64,000 bases of DNA from Hyphomicrobium_A sp964493785 (GCA_964493785.1 CAZBPM010000005.1:1-64000), one strand, 5' to 3'. Positions 52,955-62,436 are shown, counted from the first letter of the stretch. Made by a program: numbers and translations. The notes: a model not told the origin generated them from the letters alone.

Positions 52955-54820
52955 ATGGCGAGCATCGAACACAGCGAGGACGGGATGCCGAAGCATAGCG
53001 GCGGCGTTGCCGATCTCATCGTGAAGGGGGCAATCACGCTGGTCACAGCGGCCTTCTTCGTCGGCGCATATCTGCAATTCCAGATGTCGTTCTGGGGGGC
53101 ACTCGGCGCAGCGCTGGGCGTCTACGTCATGCTGTTGCTGGGGCATTTCCTGATGCGCCGCAAAGAGCGTGAGAGCGATCTGGAGCAAGAGCTCTATCGC
53201 CTCGAGGACGAGGTGGCCCGGCTAAAGGTCGCGCCGCAGCCAGGTTCAGGTCCGGGTGCCAGCGCCACGCGCATTCCGAAGATGGCGCGGCCACTCACAA
53301 GCGCGCCGCCTCCGCCGCCGGTTCCGGCTGCGCGCGTCGCTGCTCCAATGCCTCCTCCTGGGCCGACCCCGGCGATGGCTCCAGTGATGCCAGCTGCTGC
53401 GATGCCGCCGCCCGCGATGCCGCCGGTAGCCGCGGCGGTGCCTCCAGCAGCGCCGGTTGCGGCACAGCCTCCGCGTATGTTCCGGTCGGCTTCCGAGGCT
53501 GCGCTCGATAAGGGTGAGCCGCGCTTTCAGGCCGGAAGGCCGGGACAGGAACCGGCCATGAGCCCGCCTCTGGGCGCAGGCCTGTCGCTGCAGTCCCAGA
53601 CCCCTGCTGCTGCGATGCCAGGGCCAAGCCTTTCGATGCGCGGCCCGGCACTCGATGACGTTTCGCACGTTCCGACGCTGCCCGACTGGTCTGCTCCGGC
53701 TGCTGCTGGGCCGGGCGACAGGAAGCTGCACCACGATTATTGGCCGAGTGCATCGAAGCCGACCCTTCCGGATGGGCCGCGTGTCGAGCTGCCGACGCTG
53801 CAGAGCGACCGGGAGACCGATCTCGATGCCGTGCAAGGCATGATCAAGCGGCTCGCCGATGAAGTGAACATCAACGCGGAACCGTCACTCGATGGCCTGC
53901 AACCACAGCAGCAGGAATCGGTGCTTCGCGCGTCGCTCGATGCGCTGCAGACGACAGCCAGCGTGATGCGTTCCTCGAAGAAGAAGGACACGCTGCCGGG
54001 TATTTCCGGCGTGCGTCCTGCCGGGCCTACGCCGCCGCCGATCATGCCTTCGCATGCAAAGCTCGCTGCGCTCGCCGAGGCCGTGTCGGCTGGCCGAGTC
54101 GAGGTTTCGCTGACGCCTATCGTCGGTCTCGCCGATCACCAGGTGCACTATTACGAGGTGTTCGCGTGCCCTCGCGACGAGCGTGGCGCGCTTCTGGCCA
54201 CGACGACTCGCGATCCGCAGCTTGCAATCGCGGGACTTCTGCCTCTACTCGACAGCGCGCGGCTGAAGCAGGCGGCGCAGGTCGCACGATCATTCGCCGA
54301 GGGCGGTCGCGGGACCTACCTGTTCACGCCGGCGACGGCTGTGTCTCTCGCCAACGACGGCTTCCTCGACGAACTGGCGGACGCCTATCGCGATCGCGAG
54401 GCGTTGGCCAACGAGCTCGTGATGACGTTCGCGCAGGCCGACGTGCGCACGTTCGGCGGCTCGGAGTGGAGTGCGCTCACCGATATGCGAGACCTTGGTT
54501 TCCGGTTCGGCGTGGAAGACGTGACCGACTTCGACTACGAGTTCACGGCGCTGTGCGCTGCCGGCTTCGCCTTCGTGAAACTCGACGCAGCTACGCTGCT
54601 CTCGGGTCTTGCGGGGCCCAACGGCACGATCGGGGCGGAGGAGGTCTGCCGCAGTCTGGCGGAACTCGGCCTGACCCTGGTCGTCACCGGCATCAACGAC
54701 GAGGCAACGCGCGAGAGCGTCGCCGCTGCCGGGGTGCCGCTGGGACAGGGGCCGCTGTTCGGCGCGCCACTGGCCGTCGGAGCGAACGCTTTTGCCGCAG
54801 CGGACCACGCTGCCGCCTAA
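52955..54820 (+). CDS. Membrane protein with degenerate EAL domain (TipF-like)
   Basis: About 621 residues. Two N-terminal helices (VKGAITLVTAAFFVGAYLQF, LGAALGVYVMLLLGHFLM), a short coiled coil (LEQELYRLEDEVARL), a Pro-rich linker of about 200 residues, and a C-terminal EAL-like domain (about 370-610) in which the EAL signature reads EVF (HYYEVFACP) and most metal ligands are replaced, so phosphodiesterase activity is not expected. The layout matches Caulobacter TipF, a c-di-GMP-binding flagellar polarity factor; no flagellar genes are near, so this stays an inference. The start is uncertain: ATG 52985 has GAGGA upstream. Confidence 0.75.
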   Translation: MASIEHSEDGMPKHSGGVADLIVKGAITLVTAAFFVGAYLQFQMSFWGALGAALGVYVMLLLGHFLMRRKERESDLEQELYRLEDEVARLKVAPQPGSGPGASATRIPKMARPLTSAPPPPPVPAARVAAPMPPPGPTPAMAPVMPAAAMPPPAMPPVAAAVPPAAPVAAQPPRMFRSASEAALDKGEPRFQAGRPGQEPAMSPPLGAGLSLQSQTPAAAMPGPSLSMRGPALDDVSHVPTLPDWSAPAAAGPGDRKLHHDYWPSASKPTLPDGPRVELPTLQSDRETDLDAVQGMIKRLADEVNINAEPSLDGLQPQQQESVLRASLDALQTTASVMRSSKKKDTLPGISGVRPAGPTPPPIMPSHAKLAALAEAVSAGRVEVSLTPIVGLADHQVHYYEVFACPRDERGALLATTTRDPQLAIAGLLPLLDSARLKQAAQVARSFAEGGRGTYLFTPATAVSLANDGFLDELADAYRDREALANELVMTFAQADVRTFGGSEWSALTDMRDLGFRFGVEDVTDFDYEFTALCAAGFAFVKLDAATLLSGLAGPNGTIGAEEVCRSLAELGLTLVVTGINDEATRESVAAAGVPLGQGPLFGAPLAVGANAFAAADHAAA

Positions 54821-54840
54821 GCGCTAGCGGCTTGAGATTT

Positions 54841-55737
54841 ATGCGGGCGGTCGTTAGGCAGATGCCTATGCCGCCCGCATCCATTTCCGACACACCGCTT
54901 CCCATCATCAACTCGGTTGCGCCCCTCGCCGAGGGCACGAGCGCTTGGCTCGTCGACATCTGGGGCGTGATCCACAACGGCGTTCGCCCATTCGAGGACG
55001 CTTGCGCCGCGTGCGCGCGCTATCGCGAGGGGGGCGGGCTGGTCGTTCTGGTGTCGAACTCACCGCGACCGCATCCAAGCGTCTTGGCTCAGCTCGACGG
55101 CATCGGCGTGCCGCGCACGACCTTCGATGCGATCGTGACGTCGGGCGACGTGGCCCGCACGCTGGTGAGCGGATACACCGGCCGGCAGGTGCTTCACATC
55201 GGACCCGAGCGCGATCTGGGAATTTTCGCGGGGCTCGATATCGAGCTGGTGCAGCCGGAGGATGCCGACGCGGTCGTGTGCACCGGGCTGTTCAACGACG
55301 AGCACGAGGGGCCGGACGACTACACCGAGATCCTCTCGGCCTGTCTGGCGCAGCGACTGCCAATGATCTGCGCCAACCCCGACATCATGGTCGAGCGTGG
55401 CGGGCGGATGATCTATTGCGCGGGCGCCATCGCCCGGGCCTACGAAGGGGCGGGCGGGGACGTGGCCTACGCTGGAAAGCCTTATCTGCCGATTTACGAC
55501 CTGACGTTCGCGACGCTGGAAGGCTTGAAAGCCGGCAGCTCGGAAAAGGCGGGCCTGCTCGCCATCGGCGACGGCGTTGCGACCGATATTTCGGGCGCTG
55601 CGGCTGCGGGCATTCGATCCGTGTTCGTTGCCAGCGGCGTGCACGTGAAGGGCGGGCTGGACGCTGTGGCCGTGGACGAGCTGTTTCCGGCCGGCGGCCC
55701 GCGCCCCATCGCGGCCATGGCCAAGCTCGCCTGGTAG
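54841..55737 (+). CDS. HAD-superfamily hydrolase (IIA subclass)
   Basis: 298 residues (ATG 54862 or 54868 are alternatives). HAD motif I is WLVDIWGVIHNGV with two Asp-type positions (here DIW), motif II VVLVSNSPRPHPS, motif III region AYAGKPYLPIYDLTF, and motif IV LAIGDGVATDISGAAAAG. The GKP and GDGxxTDI order fits the IIA cap class (NagD-like), specifically the TIGR01459 group. Substrate unknown, perhaps sugar or nucleotide phosphates. Confidence 0.87.
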   Translation: MRAVVRQMPMPPASISDTPLPIINSVAPLAEGTSAWLVDIWGVIHNGVRPFEDACAACARYREGGGLVVLVSNSPRPHPSVLAQLDGIGVPRTTFDAIVTSGDVARTLVSGYTGRQVLHIGPERDLGIFAGLDIELVQPEDADAVVCTGLFNDEHEGPDDYTEILSACLAQRLPMICANPDIMVERGGRMIYCAGAIARAYEGAGGDVAYAGKPYLPIYDLTFATLEGLKAGSSEKAGLLAIGDGVATDISGAAAAGIRSVFVASGVHVKGGLDAVAVDELFPAGGPRPIAAMAKLAW

Positions 55738-56130
55738 GCTGCGATCTCGGCCAAAAGGGGCCACGTGTTTTATCCCCGCATGTCGACGCTCACCTAGACT
55801 TGCGGCGGCCCATCTCGACAACACGGGGTGCAGACGTGCGCTGGCGTAGTGCATGAGATGGGCCGGCAGGCAAGTGCGCGGGGCCCATAAGCTGGCCCGT
55901 GACCTCACTATCGCTGGCGCGAAAATGCCGGTGGGCCCCGGGCAGGGAAGCAATCCGGGAAGATGGTAGGTCGGCATCCTGCCGAGTGGGGCGGCGATGG
56001 CTGCTTCCAACCAAAACAATTTGAGGGCCAGAACCGCCCCGCTTCCGTGTTTCGCATAATCCCGGGCTCCGTGCCGCGGGAAGCCTGCGGTTGCTTGACG
56101 GCGGAGCCGGGGAGGCCGATTTATCGGCCT
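55738..56130. other. Intergenic region upstream of uvrC
   Basis: About 390 bp. The uvrC frame is open from 55963, but that part shows no family features and is not included. The main structure is the hairpin AGGCCGA-TTTA-TCGGCCT at 56113-56130, ending right at the ATG of uvrC. Confidence 0.5.
56113..56130 (+). promoter_or_regulatory. Hairpin abutting the uvrC start codon
   Basis: Perfect 7-bp stem AGGCCGA/TCGGCCT, loop TTTA; the GGGGAGG ribosome-binding site (56109-56115) runs into the 5' arm and the ATG begins directly after the 3' arm. Folding would either hide the site or bring it close to the start. Effect not known. Confidence 0.4.
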
Positions 56131-58167
56131 ATGCCCAGCAACGATAAGCCCTCAGATTCGCCGGATGTGCCGGCGCTCGATGTTCCGACGCCGACCGCCG
56201 GCGATGCGGTCGCGAGCGGGCCTGAGGTCATTCAGCGCTATCTGAAGCTGCTGCCGTCGTCGCCGGGCGTGTACCGCATGCTCGATGCCGAAGCGAACGT
56301 GATCTACGTCGGCAAGGCGCGCAACCTGAAGGCGCGCGTTTCGAACTATACGCGGCTTGGCGGGCATACGAACCGCATCGCGCGCATGATCGCGACAACG
56401 GCCGGCATGGAGTTCGTCTCGGTGCGCACCGAGGCCGAGGCGCTGCTGCTCGAAGCCAACCTGATCAAGCGCTTCCGGCCGCGTTTCAACGTGCTGATGC
56501 GCGACGACAAGTCGTTTCCATACATCCTGATCGCACGCGACACGCCGGCGCCGCAGATCATGAAGCATCGCGGCGCGCGCACGCGGAAGGGAGACTACTT
56601 CGGACCGTTCGCTTCGGCGGGTGCAGTCGGGCGCACGATCAACATGCTGGAACGGGCGTTTCTGCTGCGGTCGTGCTCGGACAGCGTCTATGAAAGCCGC
56701 ACGCGCCCGTGCCTGCTGCATCAGATCAAGCGATGTGCGGCTCCATGCACCGGCGAGATCGCGCTCGACGATTATGGGCGGCTGGTGGACGAGGCCGTCC
56801 GGTTCCTGCGCGGCGAAAGCCAGAACGTGCGCATCATGTATCGGCAGTTGATGGAGGAAGCCTCGGCGGGGCTGGAGTTCGAGCGCGCTGCGCGCTTCCG
56901 CGATCGCCTCTCGGCGCTGGCGCATGTGACCGCGGATCAGGCGATCAATCCGGACGGTATCGAGGAGGCCGACGTGTTCGCCGCCGCACAGGAAGGCGGG
57001 CAAACGTGCGTCGAGGTGTTCTTCTTCCGCACGGGGCAGAACTGGGGGAACCGCGCCTACTTCCCGAAGGCGGATCGCCAGCTACCGGTCGAGGAGGTGC
57101 TGGATAGCTTCGTGGCACAGTTCTACGACGACAAGCCGGTGCCGCGGCTCATCCTGCTGTCGCACGACGTGCCGAACCGAGAGCTGCTTGCCGAGGCGCT
57201 TTGCATCAAAGCTGACCGCAAGGTGGAAATCCGCGTGCCTCAGCGCGGAGTCAAATCAGGCATCGTCGAGCACGCGCTCGCTAACGCGCGCGAGGCGCTG
57301 GGCCGCAAGCTGGCGGAAGGCTCGTCGCAGCGGCGGCTGCTCGAGGCTCTGGCAGAGCGGTTCGGGCTTTCGGGCGTGCCGCGGCGCATCGAGGTGTTCG
57401 ACAACAGCCATATCCAGGGCACCAACGCCGTGGGCGGGATGATCGTCGCCGGGCGTGACGGGTTCGTCAAAGGGCAGTACCGCAAATTCAATATCAAGTC
57501 GCAGAACCTGACGCCTGGCGACGACTACGGGATGATGCGGGAAGTGCTGACGCGCCGGTTCAAGCGGCTCGTGGTCGAGACGAATGAGAAGGAGAAGGCG
57601 GCGGGTGTCGTCGCGGCGGTGGTCGAGGAGGAAGCGAGCAATCTGGCGGGATTGGCCGCGGACGCTGCTGGCGTAACGGCCGACGAGATTGAGGAAGACG
57701 ATGTGTTCCCAGATCGTCCGGACCTCGTGCTGATCGACGGCGGCGCGGGGCAGCTCGCGGTGGCGCGCGAGGTCATGGCCGATCTCGGCATCAACGACAT
57801 CTGCCTGATCGGTGTCGCCAAGGGGCCCGATCGAGATGCGGGGCGCGAGCACTTTCACGTGCCCGGACAGGAGCGCTCCGTTATGCTCGAGCCACGCGAT
57901 CCGGTGCTCTATTTCGTGCAGCGGCTACGCGATGAGGCGCACCGGTTTGCGATCGGCACGCACAGGACGAAGCGGGCGATGTCGATGGGCACGAGCCCGC
58001 TCGATGATATCGAGGGAATTGGGCCGCGACGGCGCCGGGCACTGATGAATCATTTCGGATCGGCGAAGGCCGTGTCGCGCGCCGGTATCGAGGATCTCAA
58101 AGCCGTCGATGGGATTTCCGCGGAAATGGCACAGCGCATTTACGATCATTTTCAGCGGCCGCACTGA
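56131..58167 (+). CDS. uvrC: Excinuclease ABC subunit C
   Basis: 678 residues from ATG at 56131. UvrC makes both incisions in nucleotide excision repair. GIY-YIG domain at the N-terminus (SSPGVYRMLDAEANVIYVGKA), the UVR/UvrB-contacting segment (about 245-280), Cys-containing linker (CLLHQIKRCAAPC), the RNase-H-like endonuclease domain (VFDNSHIQGTNAVGGMIV, DLVLIDGGAGQL) and a C-terminal helix-hairpin-helix pair (IEGIGPRRRRALMNHFGS). About 55 residues inside the RNase-H-like domain (about 485-530) are an acidic insertion. Confidence 0.97.
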   Translation: MPSNDKPSDSPDVPALDVPTPTAGDAVASGPEVIQRYLKLLPSSPGVYRMLDAEANVIYVGKARNLKARVSNYTRLGGHTNRIARMIATTAGMEFVSVRTEAEALLLEANLIKRFRPRFNVLMRDDKSFPYILIARDTPAPQIMKHRGARTRKGDYFGPFASAGAVGRTINMLERAFLLRSCSDSVYESRTRPCLLHQIKRCAAPCTGEIALDDYGRLVDEAVRFLRGESQNVRIMYRQLMEEASAGLEFERAARFRDRLSALAHVTADQAINPDGIEEADVFAAAQEGGQTCVEVFFFRTGQNWGNRAYFPKADRQLPVEEVLDSFVAQFYDDKPVPRLILLSHDVPNRELLAEALCIKADRKVEIRVPQRGVKSGIVEHALANAREALGRKLAEGSSQRRLLEALAERFGLSGVPRRIEVFDNSHIQGTNAVGGMIVAGRDGFVKGQYRKFNIKSQNLTPGDDYGMMREVLTRRFKRLVVETNEKEKAAGVVAAVVEEEASNLAGLAADAAGVTADEIEEDDVFPDRPDLVLIDGGAGQLAVAREVMADLGINDICLIGVAKGPDRDAGREHFHVPGQERSVMLEPRDPVLYFVQRLRDEAHRFAIGTHRTKRAMSMGTSPLDDIEGIGPRRRRALMNHFGSAKAVSRAGIEDLKAVDGISAEMAQRIYDHFQRPH

Positions 58168-58248
58168 GCGGCGGCGAAAACGGGCGGCTGACAAACGCGA
58201 CGCGGATAAAATTCGTAGCGTGCACTCGCACGGAAATTGGATCTGCAT

Positions 58249-58282
58249 CATCGCGGTCGGGATCGTGACCCCGACCGCGATG
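58249..58282. terminator. 13-bp palindrome between uvrC and 58307 gene
   Basis: Arms CATCGCGGTCGGG (58249-58261) and CCCGACCGCGATG (58270-58282) are perfectly complementary, loop of eight bases, lying between convergent genes. Probably a shared terminator, but without T-run. Confidence 0.6.
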
Positions 58283-58306
58283 TGTGCATCAGTGCGAATT
58301 CAAGCT

Positions 58307-58525
58307 TCAGGCCGGCGATACGCCTGCTGGCGGCAGAACGATGCCGGACAGCCAGTAGAACCAACCAACGAAAAGCACAGCGAACAGCACCGTCGTCAGG
58401 ATTGCGCCGAGGAGGCGGTTTCCTGCGATGGCGTTGCCGATCAGTGCTGCGATGAATGCGATTCCCGAGTAGATAGCGACTGTTACCCAGTCAACGGTCG
58501 CCAAGTCGAACGGCAAATTTGGCAT
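58307..58525 (-). CDS. Small two-helix membrane protein
   Basis: 72 residues from ATG at 58525 with GGGGGAG upstream. Two hydrophobic helices (VAIYSGIAFIAALIGNAIAG and LGAILTTVLFAVLFVGWFYW). No motif recognised; a small inner-membrane protein of unknown role. Confidence 0.65.
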   Translation of the reverse strand: MPNLPFDLATVDWVTVAIYSGIAFIAALIGNAIAGNRLLGAILTTVLFAVLFVGWFYWLSGIVLPPAGVSPA

Positions 58526-58801
58526 GCCTGCGACTCCCCCTTAAATGCCCTGTTTTTTGGGCTGGATATTGCGCTTTTGCGCGCGCGCATTTTCTGCCAA
58601 CGGGCATCCACATGCAAGGCCGTAGGCGGTCATCGCGCGCAGCAGCACTCAGTAGACTGTCGATATGACGGATTGATTGCGCAGTGCGGTGCGACCCCGA
58701 AAACACTGCAGACTCAACGACGTTGCAAGGGCCTGTCGGCGTTTCCGTCGGGGCTGGCCGCATTCTATTCAGAGCAGCAATAGACAATTATAGACAGGGC
58801 G

Positions 58802-59674
58802 CTAGACGCCGTGGGTTTTGAACCAAGCGAGCATTCGAGCCCACGCATCCCTGGCCGCGTCCGGCCTATAGCTCGGCCGATAGTCGGCGTTGAAGGCGTG
58901 AGGGGTGTCGGGATAGACGACGATTTCGCAACTCTTGCCTGCGGCGTTGCAGGCTGAGCGCATGCGATCGACCGTTTCGATGGGTATGCCCTGGTCGGCA
59001 CCGCCGTAGAGGCCGAGCACCGGCGCCTTCAACTCGCTGGCGATATCAACGGGATGACGCGGCGTGTTATTGGTGGTGTCGCCGACGAGCTTGCCGTACC
59101 ACGCGACCCCGGCTTTGAGCGCTGAGGAATGCGCAGCGTAGAGCCAAACGATGCGGCCGCCCCAGCAGAAGCCGGTGATGCCCAGGCGTGCCGTGTCGCC
59201 TCGACCGGTTCCCTTGACGAAAGCGACGGTTGCATCGAGGTCGCTCATCACTTGGGAGTCCGGTACCTTGGACACCACCTTGGAGATTATGTCCTTCACG
59301 TCGCTCATTCCGGCCACGCTGCCCTGTCGCACGTAAAGCTCCGGCGCGATTGCGAAATAGCCCTCCTTGGCGAGGCGCCGGCACAGGTCGCGGATATGCT
59401 CGTGGACGCCAAAAATCTCCTGCACGACGACGATGACGGGATAGGTGCCCGGCGTTTTCGGCAGCGCGCGATAGGCGGGGATCTCGCCATCGCCGGTGGG
59501 GATCGAGACTTCGCCGGCCTCCAGGCCGTCGGTGCTTGTGTGGATGACAGTCTCAGCGGCGATCGGCTGGACGGCAACGGCGAAGCTCGCGGCGAGGCCC
59601 GTCCTCAGAATCCGCCTTCGATCGACGTCAGAGCCGGGGCTCAGACTACGGGTGTCGTCCTCAAATCCTTTCAC
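58802..59674 (-). CDS. Dienelactone hydrolase family protein, Tat-exported
   Basis: 290 residues. Twin-arginine signal (DRRRILRTGLAASFAVAV) precedes an alpha/beta-hydrolase domain with the Cys nucleophile in GITGFCWGGR, Asp in YGGADQGIP and His in DTPHAFNADYR. Dienelactone hydrolases open the lactone of chlorocatechol pathways, but exported members act on other esters or lactones. I chose GTG at 59674 because AAGGAG is eight bases upstream; a longer frame to 59731 lacks such a site. Confidence 0.88.
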   Translation of the reverse strand: MKGFEDDTRSLSPGSDVDRRRILRTGLAASFAVAVQPIAAETVIHTSTDGLEAGEVSIPTGDGEIPAYRALPKTPGTYPVIVVVQEIFGVHEHIRDLCRRLAKEGYFAIAPELYVRQGSVAGMSDVKDIISKVVSKVPDSQVMSDLDATVAFVKGTGRGDTARLGITGFCWGGRIVWLYAAHSSALKAGVAWYGKLVGDTTNNTPRHPVDIASELKAPVLGLYGGADQGIPIETVDRMRSACNAAGKSCEIVVYPDTPHAFNADYRPSYRPDAARDAWARMLAWFKTHGV

Positions 59675-59831
59675 CGCGTTCACTCCTTCGCGCTGTTGCA
59701 TGGCCAGCCTAAACCGCGTCTTCAGACCCAAGTCCTAGAATGGCATCCCATTTCTGCCGTGCTTGCGCCCAATAGTGCGAGCGGGGAACACAAAAGACGT
59801 CATCGTCGTTGATCGTGCCAGCAAGGTGAGC

Positions 59832-60962
59832 ATGGCAAGCATTCCGTCTGTCGACAGGTCGCTGGGTCGCGCTTCATCGTGGATGTCCTACGTGGCATTC
59901 GCAGGGGTAATTGCGCTCGCGTTTCTGCCGGCGCGAGACGGCGTGCAGGTTCGTGTTCCGGACAAGGATGCCAAGCCGCCAGCCGTCGCGCATAACGCGG
60001 TAGCCGCTCCCGAGGTTCATGCGTCTTCGGCTCAAAAAGCCGCCGTGCCCCCGCTTTCGGCCGCGCGCTCTGCTTCATCATCGCTCGTGACGCCGCCGGC
60101 AGCGCCAGGCGCCGATGCGCCGGCCGCCGATGCAGCGAAGTCACCGCCACCAGAGGTGTGGACGCCCGAGGAGCTAACCGCGGGGTTGCGCAGTTGCCTG
60201 GCGCTTCTGGCTCCGGCTGGCGCCGACATTGCGCTCGAAGAGCCGATGAAGCGAGGGCAGTGCGGCACGCCGGTGCCTCTGCTCCTGCGTAGCGTTGGCG
60301 TCGCGGACAAAGTCGAATTTACCCCTGCGCCGACGATGAATTGCCGGCTTGCTGCTTCGGTCGCCGAATGGGTGGACAAAGTGCTGCAGCCGGCGGCACA
60401 GCAGGCGCTCGGCTCGCGGATCAAGCGGATCGTCGGGTCGTCGTCCTACTCGTGCCGGAACATCTACAACAACCCGAAGCTGACGCTCAGCGAGCACGCT
60501 ACTGGGAACGCCATCGATATCGCCGGGTTCGTGACGGCGGACGGTCGCATGATCTCGGTGGCCAAGGGTTGGGGTCCGACCGGGCGCGACATCGAGACGG
60601 CCAAGAAGAAGGCGGCGCAGGCAGCCGGAAAGTCCAAGGACGACGCGGCGGAGAAGGATTTGCCGTCAGCGGCAGCTACGCCGTCGATCGAGCAGGCCGG
60701 GAAAAAGTCGTCTGCGAAGGAAAAGGGCCAGGTCGTGAAGACCACCTTCAAAAAGGATGATGCCAAGGCTCCGGCGCCGGCTGCCGGCGCGGGGGCTGTC
60801 GCCCCGGCGACGACCAAGGAGGCGGCCTTCTTGAAGCGGCTGCACGGTGGATCCTGTACGATGTTTGCCACGGTTCTCGGGCCGGAGGCCAACGAGGCAC
60901 ACCGCGACCATTTCCACCTCGATATGAAAGTGCGCTCGAGTGGGGCCACCGTGTGCCACTGA
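59832..60962 (+). CDS. Extensin-like C-terminal domain protein
   Basis: 376 residues. N-terminal helix (SYVAFAGVIALAFLP), Ala/Pro-rich linker, then the extensin-like domain: YSCRNIYNNPKLTLSEHATGNAIDIAGF, and HRDHFHLDMK near the C-terminus. SEHATGNAID and DHFHLD are the metal-binding boxes of the LAS/M15-type peptidase fold, suggesting a zinc peptidoglycan peptidase. A Lys/Ala-rich loop of about 90 residues (about 260-345) splits the domain. ATG at 59832 preferred over a TTG at 59763. Confidence 0.87.
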   Translation: MASIPSVDRSLGRASSWMSYVAFAGVIALAFLPARDGVQVRVPDKDAKPPAVAHNAVAAPEVHASSAQKAAVPPLSAARSASSSLVTPPAAPGADAPAADAAKSPPPEVWTPEELTAGLRSCLALLAPAGADIALEEPMKRGQCGTPVPLLLRSVGVADKVEFTPAPTMNCRLAASVAEWVDKVLQPAAQQALGSRIKRIVGSSSYSCRNIYNNPKLTLSEHATGNAIDIAGFVTADGRMISVAKGWGPTGRDIETAKKKAAQAAGKSKDDAAEKDLPSAAATPSIEQAGKKSSAKEKGQVVKTTFKKDDAKAPAPAAGAGAVAPATTKEAAFLKRLHGGSCTMFATVLGPEANEAHRDHFHLDMKVRSSGATVCH

Positions 60963-61024
60963 GGCCCCAACTTCCAGCCGGAATCCCCTGTTTTAACCTG
61001 TGCCATTGACGGACGGTCGGCCTG

Positions 61025-61633
61025 ATGGTGTACCAAGGGCCGATGGAACAAGTTGCGACGTCCAGAGCCATGCCGATGAGCATTCCGAACGTATTGACCT
61101 ACGTTCGCATCGCCGCGGTGCCGGCGCTTGTTGCCTGCCTGTTTTTCCTCAAGGGCGACGTAGCACGCTGGTCGGCATTCTCGCTGTTCGTCTTTGCCAG
61201 TGTAACCGATTGGCTGGACGGCTATCTCGCCCGGATCTGGGAGCAGCAGTCGACGCTCGGCCGCATGCTCGACCCGATCGCGGACAAGCTGCTCGTCGGC
61301 GCCGTGCTGATGATGCTGGTGCACGACAACACGATCGGCGGATGGTCGATCTGGGCGGCGGTGATCATCCTGTGCCGCGAGATCCTGGTATCGGGCCTTC
61401 GCGAGTTCCTTGCCGAGCTGAACGTTAAGATCCACGTGACGCAGCTGGCCAAGTGGAAGACGACGATGCAGATGATCGCGCTCGCGGTTCTGCTGGCCGG
61501 GCCGGCCGCGGAGAAGATTGTTCCCGGCATCATGACGGGTGGCATAGTCATACTGTGGATCGCGGCTCTGCTGACGCTGTGGACCGGCTACGACTATCTG
61601 AAGGCGGGCATCGTCCACGCCATGGAGCGGTAG
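61025..61633 (+). CDS. pgsA: CDP-diacylglycerol-glycerol-3-phosphate 3-phosphatidyltransferase
   Basis: About 202 residues, makes phosphatidylglycerol phosphate in the inner membrane. The CDP-alcohol phosphotransferase signature is seen in TDWLDGYLAR and LGRMLDPIADKLL (D-G-x2-A-R-x8-G-x3-D-x3-D). Four to five helices. ATG 61076 (MSIPNVLTYVRIA) is where most homologues begin, so the 17 residues before it are doubtful. Followed closely by moaD and moaE. Confidence 0.93.
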   Translation: MVYQGPMEQVATSRAMPMSIPNVLTYVRIAAVPALVACLFFLKGDVARWSAFSLFVFASVTDWLDGYLARIWEQQSTLGRMLDPIADKLLVGAVLMMLVHDNTIGGWSIWAAVIILCREILVSGLREFLAELNVKIHVTQLAKWKTTMQMIALAVLLAGPAAEKIVPGIMTGGIVILWIAALLTLWTGYDYLKAGIVHAMER

Positions 61634-61655
61634 GCTCCGGAATATCGAGGTGCAG

Positions 61656-61931
61656 ATGAGCGCTGACGCACCGCGCCGCGTGCGGCTCCTTTATTTCGCC
61701 TGGGTGCGCGAAAAGATCGGCATGCCATCGGAGGATGTCGATCTGCCGGAGGATATCTCGACGGTGGCGGATCTCGTTGCGTGGCTGAAGCTGCGCGGCG
61801 TTGAGTATGAAACGGCCTTCGCCCGTCCGCAGGTGATCCGGACCGCGCTCGACAAGGTCCATGTCAAATCGACGGCGAAGCTCGGGCCGGCGCGCGAGAT
61901 CGCGTTCTTCCCGCCGGTTACGGGAGGCTGA
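61656..61931 (+). CDS. moaD: Molybdopterin synthase sulfur carrier subunit
   Basis: 91 residues, ubiquitin-like fold; ends in PPVTGG, the thiocarboxylate-bearing Gly-Gly. VRLLYFAWVREKIG and AFFPPVTGG are typical. CGAGG ribosome-binding site. It donates sulfur to precursor Z to form molybdopterin, needed by the formate dehydrogenase in this window. moaE starts four bases after its stop. Confidence 0.95.
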   Translation: MSADAPRRVRLLYFAWVREKIGMPSEDVDLPEDISTVADLVAWLKLRGVEYETAFARPQVIRTALDKVHVKSTAKLGPAREIAFFPPVTGG

Positions 61932-61935
61932 GCCG

Positions 61936-62388
61936 ATGCCGGTGCGCGTGCAGGAGGAGGATTTCGACGTCTCGGCGGAGACGGAGAAGCTCGTCGGCGG
62001 GCGCCGGGACATCGGGGCGCTGGTCACGTTCACCGGCCGGGTGCGCGGCGACGACGACGGGCGGGAAATCACGGCCCTCACCCTTGAGCACTATCCGGGG
62101 ATGACGGAAGCCGAGATGGAGGGCATCGAGGCGGAGGCAATCCAGCGCTGGCAGCTCCAGGCGGCGCTGATGGTGCATCGGGTGGGGGAGCTGAAGGCGG
62201 GCGACAACATCGTGCTGGTTGTCACGGCGGCGGCCCACCGGCAGGCCGCATTTGAAGCGGCGCAATTCATGATGGACTACCTCAAGACGCGGGCGCCGTT
62301 CTGGAAAAAAGAAGCGACGCCAGACGGCGAAGGTGCCTGGGTCGACGCCAAGGGCGGCGATGATGCAGCGGCCGAACGGTGGCGCTGA
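61936..62388 (+). CDS. moaE: Molybdopterin synthase catalytic subunit
   Basis: 150 residues. MoaE binds precursor Z and MoaD-thiocarboxylate. Features: IGALVTFTGRVRG, LTLEHYPGMTEAEM, VHRVGELKAGDNIVLVV, and the KTRAPFWKKE catalytic Lys region. Placed directly after moaD, with pgsA before, an order common in Rhizobiales. Confidence 0.96.
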   Translation: MPVRVQEEDFDVSAETEKLVGGRRDIGALVTFTGRVRGDDDGREITALTLEHYPGMTEAEMEGIEAEAIQRWQLQAALMVHRVGELKAGDNIVLVVTAAAHRQAAFEAAQFMMDYLKTRAPFWKKEATPDGEGAWVDAKGGDDAAAERWR

Positions 62389-62421
62389 TGCAGCCCGCCT
62401 ATTCCATGCATGATCAACTCA

Positions 62422-62436
62422 TTAGCGAAGTCTTAA
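62422..62436 (+). promoter_or_regulatory. Possible CtrA box upstream of amidase
   Basis: TTAG-N7-TTAA, one mismatch from TTAA-N7-TTAA, 121 bp upstream of the amidase start. Cell-division amidases are plausible CtrA targets, but the match alone is weak. Confidence 0.3.
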
